A stretch of 64,000 nt of DNA from Virgibacillus natechei (GTDB taxonomy: Bacteria > Bacillota > Bacilli > Bacillales > Amphibacillaceae): the NCBI RefSeq assembly GCF_026013645.1, contig NZ_CP110224.1, forward strand, positions 620,001 through 684,000. Reading direction: 5' to 3'. The notes below the pieces were generated by a model. It was not told the DNA's origin, ran no database searches, and saw nothing but the letters and a program-made list of their open reading frames with translations. Each line of letters starts with the position of its first letter. Position 1 is the first letter of the stretch. This document shows, piece by piece, positions 9,422 through 18,341 of this stretch. Both the position numbers and the translations under genes were made by a program.

Positions 9422-9456
9422 GTTTGCAAATACAAAAAAATAACTTTCCTATTTGT

Positions 9457-9521
9457 ATAAGTGCGGGCTAAGGCATTCACCGAAAGACTGGCACTCCAAA
9501 GTATGGAATGCCAAGTCTTCT
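9457..9521. repeat. Dispersed repeat, ATGCCAAG family, copy 2
   Basis: It begins ATAAGTGCGGGCTAAGGCAT, has ACCGAAAGACTGGCACTCC in the middle and ends GGAATGCCAAGTCTTCT. It is the fullest copy in the window and matches copy 1 (501-555) at both ends. GGCATTC and GAATGCC can pair into a hairpin. Confidence 0.65.
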
Positions 9522-9547
9522 ATTCAAAATTAATAGCTTGGTTTTCA

Positions 9548-9575
9548 TTGACGAATCAAGATATTCTGATATACT
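9548..9575 (+). promoter_or_regulatory. Sigma-A-type promoter of the siderophore operon
   Basis: TTGACG (9548-9553) and TATACT (9570-9575) are separated by 16 bp. Two Fur-box-like dyads follow immediately downstream, which fits a Fur-repressed promoter. Confidence 0.65.
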
Positions 9576-9593
9576 AAACGTATAGCTTCTAAT

Positions 9594-9608
9594 TGATAAT
9601 GAATATCA
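9594..9608. promoter_or_regulatory. Fur box 1
   Basis: TGATAATGAATATCA matches the 7-1-7 Fur consensus TGATAATNATTATCA at 14 of 15 positions. It lies just downstream of the predicted -10. Confidence 0.8.
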
Positions 9609-9632
9609 TTCTTAATTAGATTAATTTGCAAG

Positions 9633-9647
9633 TGATAATCATTATAA
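9633..9647. promoter_or_regulatory. Fur box 2
   Basis: TGATAATCATTATAA matches the 7-1-7 Fur consensus at 14 of 15 positions. It lies between box 1 and the first permease gene. Confidence 0.8.
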
Positions 9648-9706
9648 ATAGTAATCTATACAGCATATATAGCAAAAAATTAGCGAGAGTTGAGAAGGTC
9701 GTTTCT

Positions 9707-10660
9707 ATGAAATTAAGATACTTATTTTTAGCGCTGATCGTTCTTTCCGTTACATCCGTATTTCTTGGTGTTTCTGATATCACACCATTAGACCTGTTTA
9801 GCTTAACAGAAGACCAGGCACAAACCTTAATGGTTAGCAGAATTCCACGCCTTCTAAGTATCTTGATTGCAGGAATGAGCATGAGTATTTGTGGTTTAAT
9901 CATGCAGCAGTTAAGCAGAAATAAATTCGTTTCTCCGACAACTGCAGGTACATTGGATTCGGCAAGATTGGGGATTCTTGTTTCCATGATGATCTTTACA
10001 TCTGCTAGCCAATTTCAGCAAATGATTGTAGCTTTTATGTTTGCACTTCTAGGTACATTCATATTCATGAGACTATTAGAAAAGATCAGATTTAAAGACG
10101 CCATATTCATCCCGCTAGTAGGATTAATGTTTGGTAATATTATTAGTTCCATATCAACTTTTATTGCCTATCAAAATGATCTTATTCAAAACATGACTTC
10201 CTGGATGCAAGGCGATTTCTCTATGATCATGAGTGGAAATTATGAATTGATGTTTGTTAGTATCCCAATTCTTATTCTGGCGTTCTTTTATGCAAATAAA
10301 TTTACGATCGCAGGAATGGGAGAGGACTTTTCTAAAAACTTAGGTCTTAATTATCGGCAGATTGTAAACCTTGGTCTGATTATTACGGCGCTAGTAACAG
10401 CCTCTGTTGTATTATCTGTTGGTGTGATTCCGTTCCTTGGTTTAATTATTCCGAACATTGTAACCATTTATCAAGGGGATCACTTGAAGAAAAGCTTATT
10501 ACATACTGCATTACTAGGTGCTGTATTTGTACTATTTTGCGATGTTATCGGCAGAGTCATCATATATCCATATGAGATTCCAATCAGTTTAACCGTTGGG
10601 GTTATAGGTAGTGGAGTATTTATCTACCTATTGTTAAGGAGAAAGAAATATGGGTTCTAG
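9707..10660 (+). CDS. Siderophore ABC transporter permease (YclN-like, FecCD family)
   Basis: The protein has about 317 residues and eight or nine hydrophobic helices of the FecCD type. The family signature is visible as the GLIMQQLSRNKFVSPTTAG segment and as GVIPFLGLIIPNIV near the C-terminus, which contacts the ATPase. I chose ATG 9707 because GAGAAGG lies eight bases upstream; the frame stays open upstream but that would run over the Fur boxes. It is the first gene of a permease-permease-ATPase-binding protein set resembling B. subtilis yclNOPQ (petrobactin uptake). Expected to be expressed under iron limitation. Confidence 0.85.
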   Translation: MKLRYLFLALIVLSVTSVFLGVSDITPLDLFSLTEDQAQTLMVSRIPRLLSILIAGMSMSICGLIMQQLSRNKFVSPTTAGTLDSARLGILVSMMIFTSASQFQQMIVAFMFALLGTFIFMRLLEKIRFKDAIFIPLVGLMFGNIISSISTFIAYQNDLIQNMTSWMQGDFSMIMSGNYELMFVSIPILILAFFYANKFTIAGMGEDFSKNLGLNYRQIVNLGLIITALVTASVVLSVGVIPFLGLIIPNIVTIYQGDHLKKSLLHTALLGAVFVLFCDVIGRVIIYPYEIPISLTVGVIGSGVFIYLLLRRKKYGF

Positions 10661-11603
10661 TAGGAAAAAGTTAATTATTCTGGCCGTAATCGCAGTGTTA
10701 CTCGTATTATTATATATATTTTATGACCTAAGTGGGAATATTGGATACATTTTGCCTAGAAGAATCATCAACATTGTAGCCATCGTTTTAACAGGCGGGG
10801 CAATCGCTTTTGCAACGTCAATCTTTATGACAGTTACGAACAATAGAATTTTGACACCGAGTGTATTGGGTCTTGATTCCCTTTACCTCCTGCTTCAGAC
10901 ACTCATTATTTTTATATTCGGTGGAAGCTCCCTTGTGATGATGAATAGTGAGATCAACTATATCATCTCGATTGGGATAATGATGTTATTTTCCTTATTG
11001 CTTTATCGTTTTCTCTTTAGGGGAGAACAGAACAACATCTATTTCCTTCTATTGATTGGACTGATTTTAGGAACATTCTTTAGTAGCTTTACAGATTTCA
11101 TGCAAGTATTAATTGATCCAAATGAATTCATGATTGTACAGGATCGCATGTTTGCAAGCGTGAACAATGTAAATACGGATCTTGTCTATCTGTCTATTGG
11201 TCTTATTGCGGTAGTTGGATTGTATTTTATGCGATTTTATAAGTACTTGGATGTATTAGCATTAGGAAAAGACGAGGCAGTGAATCTAGGCGTTCCATAT
11301 AACTATGTTGTAAAACGGTTACTCATCATTGTAGCAATATTAATCTCTATAGCAACTGCATTAATCGGTCCCATCACGTTTCTTGGATTGTTAGTTGTGA
11401 ATCTGGCATATGAATTTTTAAAGACGTTTCGCCATTTCTATGTCATCATCGGATCGATGTTAATTAGTATTATCGCATTGGTTGGCGGTCAATTTATCGT
11501 AGAGAAAATCTTCACATTTGATACAACAATTAGCGTTATTATTAACTTTGTTGGTGGCGTGTACTTTATATTTCTTTTATTAAAGGAGAATAAATCATGG
11601 TAA
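10650..11603 (+). CDS. Siderophore ABC transporter permease (YclO-like, FecCD family)
   Basis: The second membrane subunit, 317 residues, has about nine hydrophobic helices. The ILTPSVLGLDSLYLL and GPITFLGLLVVNLAYEF segments correspond to the conserved FecCD loops. Its ATG overlaps the end of the first permease by 11 bp behind AAGGAGAAAG, which fits translational coupling for a heterodimeric permease. It overlaps the ATPase gene by 7 bp. It should pair with the first permease to carry ferric siderophore across the membrane. Confidence 0.88.
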   Translation: MGSSRKKLIILAVIAVLLVLLYIFYDLSGNIGYILPRRIINIVAIVLTGGAIAFATSIFMTVTNNRILTPSVLGLDSLYLLLQTLIIFIFGGSSLVMMNSEINYIISIGIMMLFSLLLYRFLFRGEQNNIYFLLLIGLILGTFFSSFTDFMQVLIDPNEFMIVQDRMFASVNNVNTDLVYLSIGLIAVVGLYFMRFYKYLDVLALGKDEAVNLGVPYNYVVKRLLIIVAILISIATALIGPITFLGLLVVNLAYEFLKTFRHFYVIIGSMLISIIALVGGQFIVEKIFTFDTTISVIINFVGGVYFIFLLLKENKSW

Positions 11604-12352
11604 ATTTAAAAAATGTAATGAAAAAATATAACCAGAAAAAAGTTATTGAAGATGTTTCCGTGGAAATAGAAAAAGGAACGATTACGTCCTTTATTGGACC
11701 AAATGGAGCTGGGAAAAGTACCTTAATCTCAATGGTTAGTCGTCTTATTTCAAAAGATGATGGAGAAATAACGATTGATGGAGAAGATATTCTAGAATCT
11801 AAGAATAATGAGCTTGCAAAGAAAATTTCGATATTAAAACAATCGAATGCAATCAATTTGAAATTGACGATACGTGAACTCGTGTCATTTGGTCGTTTTC
11901 CTTATTCACAAGGCAAACTGGGCAAGGAAGATTGGGAAAAAGTAGATCAGGCAATTGACTACATGGAGCTTCGCGATATGCAGGATAAATTCTTGGATGA
12001 ACTGAGTGGAGGGCAACGCCAGCGCGCCCACATTGCAATGGTTATCGCACAGGATACAGAGTATATATTACTTGATGAGCCCTTAAATAATTTGGATATG
12101 CGTCACTCTGTTTCTATCATGAAAACATTACGTAAGTTGGTAGACGAACTCGGGAAGACGATTGTAATTGTTATTCACGACATTAATTTCGCTTCTTGTT
12201 ACTCGGATAACATTGTTGCACTAAAGGATGGGGAAATAGTGAAACAGGGGAGAACCTGTGATGTTATTGATAAGTGTGTGCTGAAAGACATTTACGATAT
12301 GGATATAGATATTAAAGAAATCGACAACAGACGCATTTGTGTATATTTTTAA
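11597..12352 (+). CDS. Siderophore ABC transporter ATPase (YclP-like)
   Basis: The 251-residue nucleotide-binding subunit shows Walker A GPNGAGKST (about residues 34-42), a Q-loop in ILKQSN, the signature LSGGQRQRA (about 135-143), Walker B YILLDEPLNNLD and the switch His in VIHDINFA. It has the FepC/YclP length. ATG 11597 follows AAAGGAG and overlaps the upstream permease gene. The binding-protein gene begins more than 400 bp downstream, separated by a repeat element. Confidence 0.9.
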   Translation: MVNLKNVMKKYNQKKVIEDVSVEIEKGTITSFIGPNGAGKSTLISMVSRLISKDDGEITIDGEDILESKNNELAKKISILKQSNAINLKLTIRELVSFGRFPYSQGKLGKEDWEKVDQAIDYMELRDMQDKFLDELSGGQRQRAHIAMVIAQDTEYILLDEPLNNLDMRHSVSIMKTLRKLVDELGKTIVIVIHDINFASCYSDNIVALKDGEIVKQGRTCDVIDKCVLKDIYDMDIDIKEIDNRRICVYF

Positions 12353-12467
12353 CCAATTTAATTGTAGGAGCACCGAAACTTTAAGGGGGTGATAAGCGTA
12401 TAACTACAGCTGAAAAAGGGGGGAGAATATATAAATAAATGCACACAAAAATAGTGCCATTTCCCAT

Positions 12468-12517
12468 AAAAAAATCCCTTATATGAAAGTGACCTTGAGA
12501 TCACTTCCAATATAAAG
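12468..12517 (-). terminator. Imperfect hairpin, terminator-like on the minus strand
   Basis: TTATATGAAAGTGA and TCACTTCCAATATAA can pair across TTGA, and a run of seven A precedes the hairpin on the plus strand. Read on the minus strand it has the form of a terminator, yet no minus-strand gene lies to its right. It may instead stabilise the permease/ATPase mRNA end. A second dyad, GTTTACCT and AGGTAAAC, lies just downstream at about 12535-12563. Confidence 0.4.
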
Positions 12518-12596
12518 GAAACCTACATTATTTAGTTTACCTTACTTTTTTAATTAGGTAAACAAATTTGCTTGATAAACAAAAAATTAGATACAA

Positions 12597-12750
12597 GAGG
12601 ATGTTCAAAAAGTCTGGTAAAAATGACACATCGAATTTCGTCGTTGGCTTGCTTTTCCGTTGCTCACGTATTAATTGCATACGTTCCGCTACTCAAAGCT
12701 ACGCCGCCTCGAACTTCTCGATCCTTTTTATCCTCCTTTTGAACACGCAC
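12597..12750. mobile_element. MITE-like element, copy 1 (within siderophore operon)
   Basis: The 154-bp element has inverted ends: TGTTCAAAAAGTCTGGTAAA at the left, and TTTTTATCCTCC followed by TTTTGAACACGC at the right. TACAA occurs directly on both sides (12592-12596 and 12751-12755), a possible target duplication. A shorter copy with long stretches of identity lies at 49247-49372. It has no coding capacity. It sits 34 bp before the binding-protein gene. Confidence 0.65.
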
Positions 12751-12784
12751 TACAAATCTATTTAATTATATAGGAGTAGATAAA

Positions 12785-13729
12785 ATGAAACGATTTTCGC
12801 TATTGTTGATAATGAGCCTTTTCCTAATTGCACTTGCCGCTTGTGGTTCATCTGCAGAAAGCAGTGATGGGGACGCAGAAGGTGAAGAAACAAATGAAAC
12901 AGTGACAGTAAACCATGAGCTTGGTGAAACAGAAGTGCCAAAAAATCCAGAAAATGTTGTCGTATTTGATTACGGTATATTAGATACGTTAGATAAATTA
13001 GATGTTGATGTGGCAGGGATTGCGAAAGAAAGCTTGCCATCATACTTAGAGAAATATGAAGGCGATGAATATGAAAATATCGGAACGTTGAAAGAGCCTG
13101 ACTTTGAAAACATCTCACATACTGATCCGGATGTTATCATTATCTCCGCGAGGCAAGCAGAGCTAGCGGATCAATTAGAAGAAATCGCTCCAACCATACA
13201 TCTTGGAGTAGATGATACAAACTATATGGATTCATTTAAAGAAAACATGCATACAATCGGTGACATTTTTGATAAAAAGGATGAAATAGAAGAAGAACTT
13301 ACTGCTATTGAAGATTCGATTGCTTCTGTAAATGATAAAGCAGCTGAAAAAGGGGATGCTCTGATCACGTTGGCGAATGACGATAAAATCAGTGCATACG
13401 GTCCAAGTTCCAGATTTGGTTTAATTCATGATGTTCTTGGTGTTCCAGCAGTTGATGACGGGATTGAAGCATCAACACATGGAATGAATGTAACGTTTGA
13501 ATATGTTGTAGAACAGGATCCTGACCTATTATACGTAGTAGATAGAACAGCAGCTATTGCCGGTGATGCATCTGCCGAGCAGTTTGTAGAAAATGATTTA
13601 ATGCGTAGTACGAAAGCATATGAAAATGACGATATTTATTACCTGGATCCGGATTACTGGTATTTATCCGGTGGTGGTCTAGTTTCTGTATCGGAAATGA
13701 TTAAAGAGATTGAGGCCAGCTTGGATTAG
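12785..13729 (+). CDS. Siderophore-binding lipoprotein (YclQ-like)
   Basis: This substrate-binding protein has 314 residues. It starts with a lipoprotein signal ending in the lipobox LAAC (Cys about residue 20), then an acidic Ser/Gly/Glu linker, then a bilobal periplasmic-binding-protein fold of the FhuD/FepB class. The VPKNPENVVVFDYGILDTL segment opens the first lobe and DPDLLYVVDR lies in the second. It captures ferric siderophore outside the cell for the permeases upstream; YclQ resemblance suggests petrobactin or a related catecholate. The gene has its own AGGAG site and a strong terminator. The insertion upstream may have changed how it is co-expressed with the transporter. Confidence 0.88.
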   Translation: MKRFSLLLIMSLFLIALAACGSSAESSDGDAEGEETNETVTVNHELGETEVPKNPENVVVFDYGILDTLDKLDVDVAGIAKESLPSYLEKYEGDEYENIGTLKEPDFENISHTDPDVIIISARQAELADQLEEIAPTIHLGVDDTNYMDSFKENMHTIGDIFDKKDEIEEELTAIEDSIASVNDKAAEKGDALITLANDDKISAYGPSSRFGLIHDVLGVPAVDDGIEASTHGMNVTFEYVVEQDPDLLYVVDRTAAIAGDASAEQFVENDLMRSTKAYENDDIYYLDPDYWYLSGGGLVSVSEMIKEIEASLD

Positions 13730-13745
13730 GTTGCCTTAACGGAAA

Positions 13746-13773
13746 AACAGCCCAACCAATGGGCTGTTTTTTT
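13746..13773 (+). terminator. Terminator of the siderophore operon
   Basis: AACAGCCCA and TGGGCTGTT arms are followed by a T run. Confidence 0.92.
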
Positions 13774-13797
13774 CTGTGCAGATAAGTAACTGCTAAT

Positions 13798-13840
13798 GCT
13801 TTCTAAGAAGCCCTCTAACGAATGCCACGTTTTCTTATAC
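13798..13840. repeat. Dispersed repeat, ATGCCAAG family, copy 3 (3' part)
   Basis: GCTTTCTAAGAAGCCC followed by TAACGAATGCCACGTTTTCT matches 48227-48270 over its whole length with few changes. The rest of the 13774-14028 gap contains no gene that I can see. Confidence 0.6.
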
Positions 13841-14028
13841 ATAATAAATGGGACTTTGTGGCACAGATAAGGTAGGCGAGCAGGAAAATGTTATGCAAAT
13901 GTAAACAAGCTAACAAACGTTGTCAGGATACGCGTTGAAGGGTTTTTTGGCCAACTACCCTACTTGAAATGTTTCGTGTGATTATGTTTGAATTAAAAGA
14001 CACTTATTTGAAATGAGGGAATCAATCA

Positions 14029-14730
14029 ATGAAAAAATTAATCGTATTAGCGTTTGCGTTAAGTATAATGATCGTATTGGCTGCATGTGGCGATGACGGT
14101 CAACAAGAAGATGCAGAACAGGAAGCTCAACCAGCGGCGACAGACCCAGTGGAGTTTACCGATGAGGAAAAAGTTGAGGAAGATAGTTCTGTTGCAGATG
14201 TTAATGGAAGTGAAATAACAGGGGATAAATACAACGCCTTGTATCCACAAGTAAAAATGTCCCTTCAACAAAATGGCCAAGATGTTAGTGATCAAGATCA
14301 AATAAAAGAATTTACGATCAACATGCTGATTGAGCAAGAGTTAATAAAACAAGCGGCACAAGAAGAAGGTATTGAGATTACAGAAGAGGAAGTAGAATCT
14401 GAGTTTGAGATGATGGAGGAGCAAGCAGGAGAAGAGCTGACAACAGTTCTGGACCAGTTCCAACTATCAGAGGAAGAATTTAAAGCTCAATTAAATGATG
14501 ATTTGATTACGGATCGATATATGCAAGAAAACTTCGATGTTGAAGTAACGGATGAAGAAGTAGAGGAGTACTATGAACAACTAGTAGGTGAAGCTGGCGA
14601 TGAAATAGGGCAATTAGAAGACGTAGAAGGGCCTATTAGACAGCAGCTTACCATGAGTAAAACACAAGAAATGCTACAAGCTGAGATAAATGAATTAAAA
14701 GAGGAATCAGATATCGAAACATTGATTTAA
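14029..14730 (+). CDS. SurA N-terminal-domain lipoprotein
   Basis: A 233-residue exported lipoprotein. The signal ends in a lipobox with Cys at about residue 20 (LAAC), followed by a Gln/Glu-rich linker. From about residue 55 the VADVNGSEITGDKYN motif and the long amphipathic helices match the SurA/PrsA-type chaperone domain. No parvulin PPIase domain follows, so it is a chaperone-only relative of PrsA. It probably assists folding of secreted proteins at the outer face of the membrane (inference). ATG 14029 follows GAGGG. It converges on the GltC-like gene and shares a bidirectional terminator with it. Confidence 0.8.
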   Translation: MKKLIVLAFALSIMIVLAACGDDGQQEDAEQEAQPAATDPVEFTDEEKVEEDSSVADVNGSEITGDKYNALYPQVKMSLQQNGQDVSDQDQIKEFTINMLIEQELIKQAAQEEGIEITEEEVESEFEMMEEQAGEELTTVLDQFQLSEEEFKAQLNDDLITDRYMQENFDVEVTDEEVEEYYEQLVGEAGDEIGQLEDVEGPIRQQLTMSKTQEMLQAEINELKEESDIETLI

Positions 14731-14740
14731 TAAAAATCAT

Positions 14741-14782
14741 GAAAAAGCACCGCCCTGTAATAGATAGGTGCGGTGCTTTTTC
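14741..14782. terminator. Bidirectional terminator
   Basis: GAAAAAGCACCG and CGGTGCTTTTTC arms give T-tracts in both directions, between two convergent genes. Confidence 0.9.
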
Positions 14783-14792
14783 ATATCTCCAT

Positions 14793-15695
14793 TTATTGGA
14801 ACTGTTGTAGCCTGGAGAAGAAGTCTATAACAAAGTCATAAAAGACTTTTTCTGAGGGTGCGAGGTTTTTATTTTTTTGTTTAATCACTCCGACCGTTCT
14901 TCTGATTTCGGGGATGTCAATTGGGATTTTTACTGTCATTCTTGGGGTTAACTCTTGAAATGTACTCTCAGGCAGAAGTGTAACACCAATACCCGCAGCA
15001 ACGAGCCCTTTAATAGCGTCTAAATCTTCGCCCTCTGATGAGATTTTAGGAACAAATCCAGCTTGTTTGCATGCATCCATAATTATTTTTTCCAATACAA
15101 AACCTCTTGGAAAACTAACAAATTCATCATTTTTTAAATCGGTAAGGTGTAAGCTTTTTTTATTCGATAGTGCGTGTGTTTGTGGCAAAAGAGCTGAAAT
15201 GTATTCAGCGAACAATATACTGCTTTCGATATCCGGATCATCTTTAGGTGCAGGTCCAAGAAAAGCTACATGGATATCTCCTTTTTTTATTGCCTCGATT
15301 AGAAATTTATAAGATCCCTGTCGTAATTGAAAAGCAATGTTCGGGTATTCTTCTTTAAAAGCAGAGATGACACTTGGAAGTAAATGATTGGATAAGCTTG
15401 TTGGGAAACCAATTTTAATTGTTCCTCGATCAGGGGCCAGGTATTCATCAATTTGTTTTTTGGCGTCCTCAGCTGACCTTATCACGATCTTCGCATGTTT
15501 CAAAAATTCCCGTCCTATTTGGGTTAATTTGACATTTCTTCCATCTCGTTCAAATAAAGTAACGCCAAGTTCTCCTTCTAAATTCGAAATCTGCTTACTT
15601 ATTGCCGACTGAGCTACATGCAAGTGTAACGCTGCCTCAGACACGTGTTCACGCTCAGCAACTTCTATAAAATAGCGTAATTGTCGCAGTTCCAT
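14793..15695 (-). CDS. gltC: LysR-family regulator, GltC-like
   Basis: The 300-residue LysR regulator begins MELRQLRYFIEVAEREHVSE, the winged HTH typical of B. subtilis GltC, which it resembles along its whole length as I recall that sequence. Residues about 90-300 form the LysR effector domain. GltC activates glutamate synthase genes and responds to 2-oxoglutarate and glutamate. ATG 15695 is preferred because GGAGGGG lies just upstream; a six-residue extension is possible. The usual divergent gltAB operon is absent, and the his operon lies upstream on the same strand. Its target is therefore probably elsewhere. Confidence 0.82.
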   Translation of the reverse strand: MELRQLRYFIEVAEREHVSEAALHLHVAQSAISKQISNLEGELGVTLFERDGRNVKLTQIGREFLKHAKIVIRSAEDAKKQIDEYLAPDRGTIKIGFPTSLSNHLLPSVISAFKEEYPNIAFQLRQGSYKFLIEAIKKGDIHVAFLGPAPKDDPDIESSILFAEYISALLPQTHALSNKKSLHLTDLKNDEFVSFPRGFVLEKIIMDACKQAGFVPKISSEGEDLDAIKGLVAAGIGVTLLPESTFQELTPRMTVKIPIDIPEIRRTVGVIKQKNKNLAPSEKVFYDFVIDFFSRLQQFQ

Positions 15696-15852
15696 TTGTA
15701 CCCCTCCGTCCATTCATCTCATTTACAGATCACTCTAATCTTAATTATATATGATTTCGAACGATTTGGATACCTTATTGCAGTAGCTAAGAATGACAGA
15801 AGCGTCCAACCAAAGATCATGTGCTCCATAATCTGAATCTAATTTGCAAAGA

Positions 15853-15884
15853 ACAAAGTCCCGAAATTAATTCCGGGACTTTGT
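15853..15884 (-). terminator. Terminator of the his operon
   Basis: ACAAAGTCCCG and CGGGACTTTGT arms form a perfect hairpin. The hisC stop codon lies inside it. Confidence 0.85.
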
Positions 15885-16943
15885 AGTGTTCATGATTTTA
15901 TCCAACTTCTTAAAGAAATCTTCCATATTCTCATCTGTACCAATGGTAACCCGAAGATAGTTATCAATGCTAGGTTTTTTAAAATGTCGTACGAGTATGC
16001 CATCCTTTTTTAGATTTGTATATAAATCTTCAGCAATCCAATTATAGTGACATGCAAAAATGAAATTGGTTTGAGATGGTAGCACATGAAATCCGCGCTG
16101 CTTCATTTCTGCTGTAACCCATTCCCTCGTATGAATAACCTTCTCAATTGTATCTGTAAAGTAATCGGTATCTTTTATAGCTGCCTCTGCACCAGCAATA
16201 GCCAGCCGATCAAGCGTATAGGAATTAAAAGAATCTTTGATCCGGATCAATGCTTCGATAAGGTTAGGGTTTCCCATCGCAAATCCAACACGTAAACCGG
16301 CAAGTGACCTTGATTTGGACATTGTTTGCACAATTAATAGATTTTCATACGTATGAATGAGCGAGGCTGCAGATTCTGTTGCAAAGTCAATATAAGCTTC
16401 ATCAATAATGACGATTTGGTTTGGATTATTTTCTAAAATATCGATAACACCACTGAGCTCTAAATAGACGCTAGTTGGGGCATTTGGATTTGGAAATATG
16501 ACGCCACCTTCTGATTGAAAGAAATCTTCAACAGGTAGTGTGAAATCGCGATTTAAAATGATCTCTTCATATGGAATGTTGAAAAGTTTTGCATAAACCG
16601 GATAAAAGCTGTATGAAATCGCTGGAAAGCGAATTGGTTTACCTGGTTCAAAAAAAGCCATAAAGGAGAATGCTAAGACTTCATCCGATCCGTTGCCAAC
16701 AAAAACATGATCTTTAGATAGATTATGATAGGTTGCAATTTCGTTTCTTAACTGATCTGTTGTTGGTGAAGGGTAAAGATTTAATTTATGATCAAGCTCC
16801 CTGCTAATTGCGTCCGTCACCTTTGGCGATGGTGGGTATGGATTTTCGTTCGTATTCAATTTTATTATAGTCGGATCATCTAGCTGTTCCCCTGGCACGT
16901 ATGGCTCGGTTCGCTGTACGGTTTCACTCCAAAATTTATTCAC
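15867..16943 (-). CDS. hisC: Histidinol-phosphate aminotransferase
   Basis: This PLP enzyme converts imidazole-acetol phosphate and glutamate to histidinol phosphate. The 358-residue fold-type I aminotransferase shows [11 protein letters not shown] at the N-terminus, GNGSDEVL (PLP-phosphate contact), IIDEAYIDF with the PLP-binding Asp, the Schiff-base Lys in [14 protein letters not shown] (about residue 210) and a C-terminal LRVTIGT. It is the last gene of the his operon and overlaps hisIE by 8 bp. The stop codon is within the terminator hairpin. Members of this family may also act in aromatic amino acid synthesis. Confidence 0.93.
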   Translation of the reverse strand: MNKFWSETVQRTEPYVPGEQLDDPTIIKLNTNENPYPPSPKVTDAISRELDHKLNLYPSPTTDQLRNEIATYHNLSKDHVFVGNGSDEVLAFSFMAFFEPGKPIRFPAISYSFYPVYAKLFNIPYEEIILNRDFTLPVEDFFQSEGGVIFPNPNAPTSVYLELSGVIDILENNPNQIVIIDEAYIDFATESAASLIHTYENLLIVQTMSKSRSLAGLRVGFAMGNPNLIEALIRIKDSFNSYTLDRLAIAGAEAAIKDTDYFTDTIEKVIHTREWVTAEMKQRGFHVLPSQTNFIFACHYNWIAEDLYTNLKKDGILVRHFKKPSIDNYLRVTIGTDENMEDFFKKLDKIMNTTKSRN

Positions 16944-17577
16944 TTGAATGACCCTCTTTTTGAATGTGTCTGTTGTGTAATTCTGCCTTTATATCGTCCA
17001 TTGTTACATCTGTTATCTCCATTAATACCAGCGTGTGGTAGATTAAGTCGGAAATTTCACAGGTTAGTTCATGCGCATCGGTATTTTTCGCACCAATAAT
17101 AACCTCACTTGATTCTTCGCCGACTTTTTTGAGGACCTTATCAATACCCTCATTGAAAAGATAGGTCGTATAGGAGCCGTCTACGGGCTGCTTACGGCGC
17201 TCTTTTAATTTCGCGATAATCGTATGAATAACATCTTGCGTTACTTCTTCTTGTTGGTGAAGCAGGTTATGAAAGCAACTTTCTTTTCCAGTATGGCAGG
17301 CAGGCCCAATTGGTTTCACTTGAACGAGAAGCGCGTCAGCATCGCAATCAAATGTTATAGCTTGAACGATCTGTTTATTTCCTGAGGTTTCCCCTTTATG
17401 CCAAAGCTGCTGACGTTTGCGACTGAAAAACCATGTCTCATTTGTTTGAATCGTTTTGAGTAAGGATGATTGATTCATATATGCTAGGGTTAATACATTT
17501 CCGGTTATCGCATCTTGTACGATAGCCGGTATAAGACCATTCTCATTAAAAACAAGCTGCTCAATGTTTACTTCCAT
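16936..17577 (-). CDS. hisI: Bifunctional phosphoribosyl-AMP cyclohydrolase / phosphoribosyl-ATP pyrophosphatase
   Basis: A HisIE fusion of 213 residues. The N-terminal cyclohydrolase half contains [12 protein letters not shown] and a [16 protein letters not shown] segment, with metal-binding Cys in DCDADALL and later [12 protein letters not shown]. From about residue 115 the C-terminal half is the MazG-like pyrophosphatase with [13 protein letters not shown]. It catalyses steps 2 and 3 of histidine synthesis. The start shares a base with the hisF stop (ATG overlaps), implying coupling. Confidence 0.94.
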   Translation of the reverse strand: MEVNIEQLVFNENGLIPAIVQDAITGNVLTLAYMNQSSLLKTIQTNETWFFSRKRQQLWHKGETSGNKQIVQAITFDCDADALLVQVKPIGPACHTGKESCFHNLLHQQEEVTQDVIHTIIAKLKERRKQPVDGSYTTYLFNEGIDKVLKKVGEESSEVIIGAKNTDAHELTCEISDLIYHTLVLMEITDVTMDDIKAELHNRHIQKEGHSSE

Positions 17578-18341
17578 TATGAATCCCTCCGGACAATCAC
17601 GTTTTCCGTTTCTAGATATTTTTTTAATTCAGGTATTGGGATTTCGTTGTAATGAAATACAGATGCTGCCAAAGCTGCGTCGGCACCTGCATGGGTTAAT
17701 ACCGATGCGAAATGTGCGATCGTTCCTGCACCGCCACTAGCAACAATAGGTATATTAACCGATTCACTAATGGCACTGGTTAAAGCAAGGTTATACCCAT
17801 TCTTCTCACCATCAACGTCGATGGCATTTACAACAATTTCCCCTGCGCCGAGCTGTTCCCCGCGTTTTGCCCATTCCATTGCATCCATGGTAGTATTGTT
17901 TCTTCCACCCTTTGTGAATACGTGCCACTCGCCTGTGTTTGTTTCTTTGGCGTCTATCGATAAAACGATACATTGACTGCCAAATTTCAAGGCTGCTTCT
18001 TTGATAATTTCAGGGTTGGCAACAGCAGCACTATTGATCGACACTTTATCTGCTCCTGCACGTAGAACTTTGTGAATATCTTCCACTGTTCGAATCCCTC
18101 CACCGACTGTGAAAGGTATGGCAATTTCGGCTGCGACCTTTTCTACGACATCTAGAAAGATATCTCTCTCCTCATTTGATGCGGTAATATCATAGAAAAC
18201 AAGTTCGTCAGCACCTTCTTCATTATATCTTTTCGCTAATTCAACTGGGTCCGCTACATCCTGTATGTTTTGAAATTTTTTCCCTTTAACCACTCGGCCA
18301 TTGTCAACGTCCAAGCAAGGGATGATTCGCTTAGCGAGCAT
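17577..18341 (-). CDS. hisF: Imidazole glycerol phosphate synthase, cyclase subunit
   Basis: HisF is a (beta/alpha)8 barrel that closes the imidazole ring using ammonia delivered by HisH. The 254-residue protein opens [20 protein letters not shown], with the catalytic Asp at about residue 11, and has [12 protein letters not shown] with the second catalytic Asp, plus the phosphate loops [10 protein letters not shown] and [12 protein letters not shown] place the start at ATG 18341, overlapping the 3' end of hisA; an extension of four residues upstream is possible. Co-transcribed in the his operon. Confidence 0.94.
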   Translation of the reverse strand: MLAKRIIPCLDVDNGRVVKGKKFQNIQDVADPVELAKRYNEEGADELVFYDITASNEERDIFLDVVEKVAAEIAIPFTVGGGIRTVEDIHKVLRAGADKVSINSAAVANPEIIKEAALKFGSQCIVLSIDAKETNTGEWHVFTKGGRNNTTMDAMEWAKRGEQLGAGEIVVNAIDVDGEKNGYNLALTSAISESVNIPIVASGGAGTIAHFASVLTHAGADAALAASVFHYNEIPIPELKKYLETENVIVRRDS

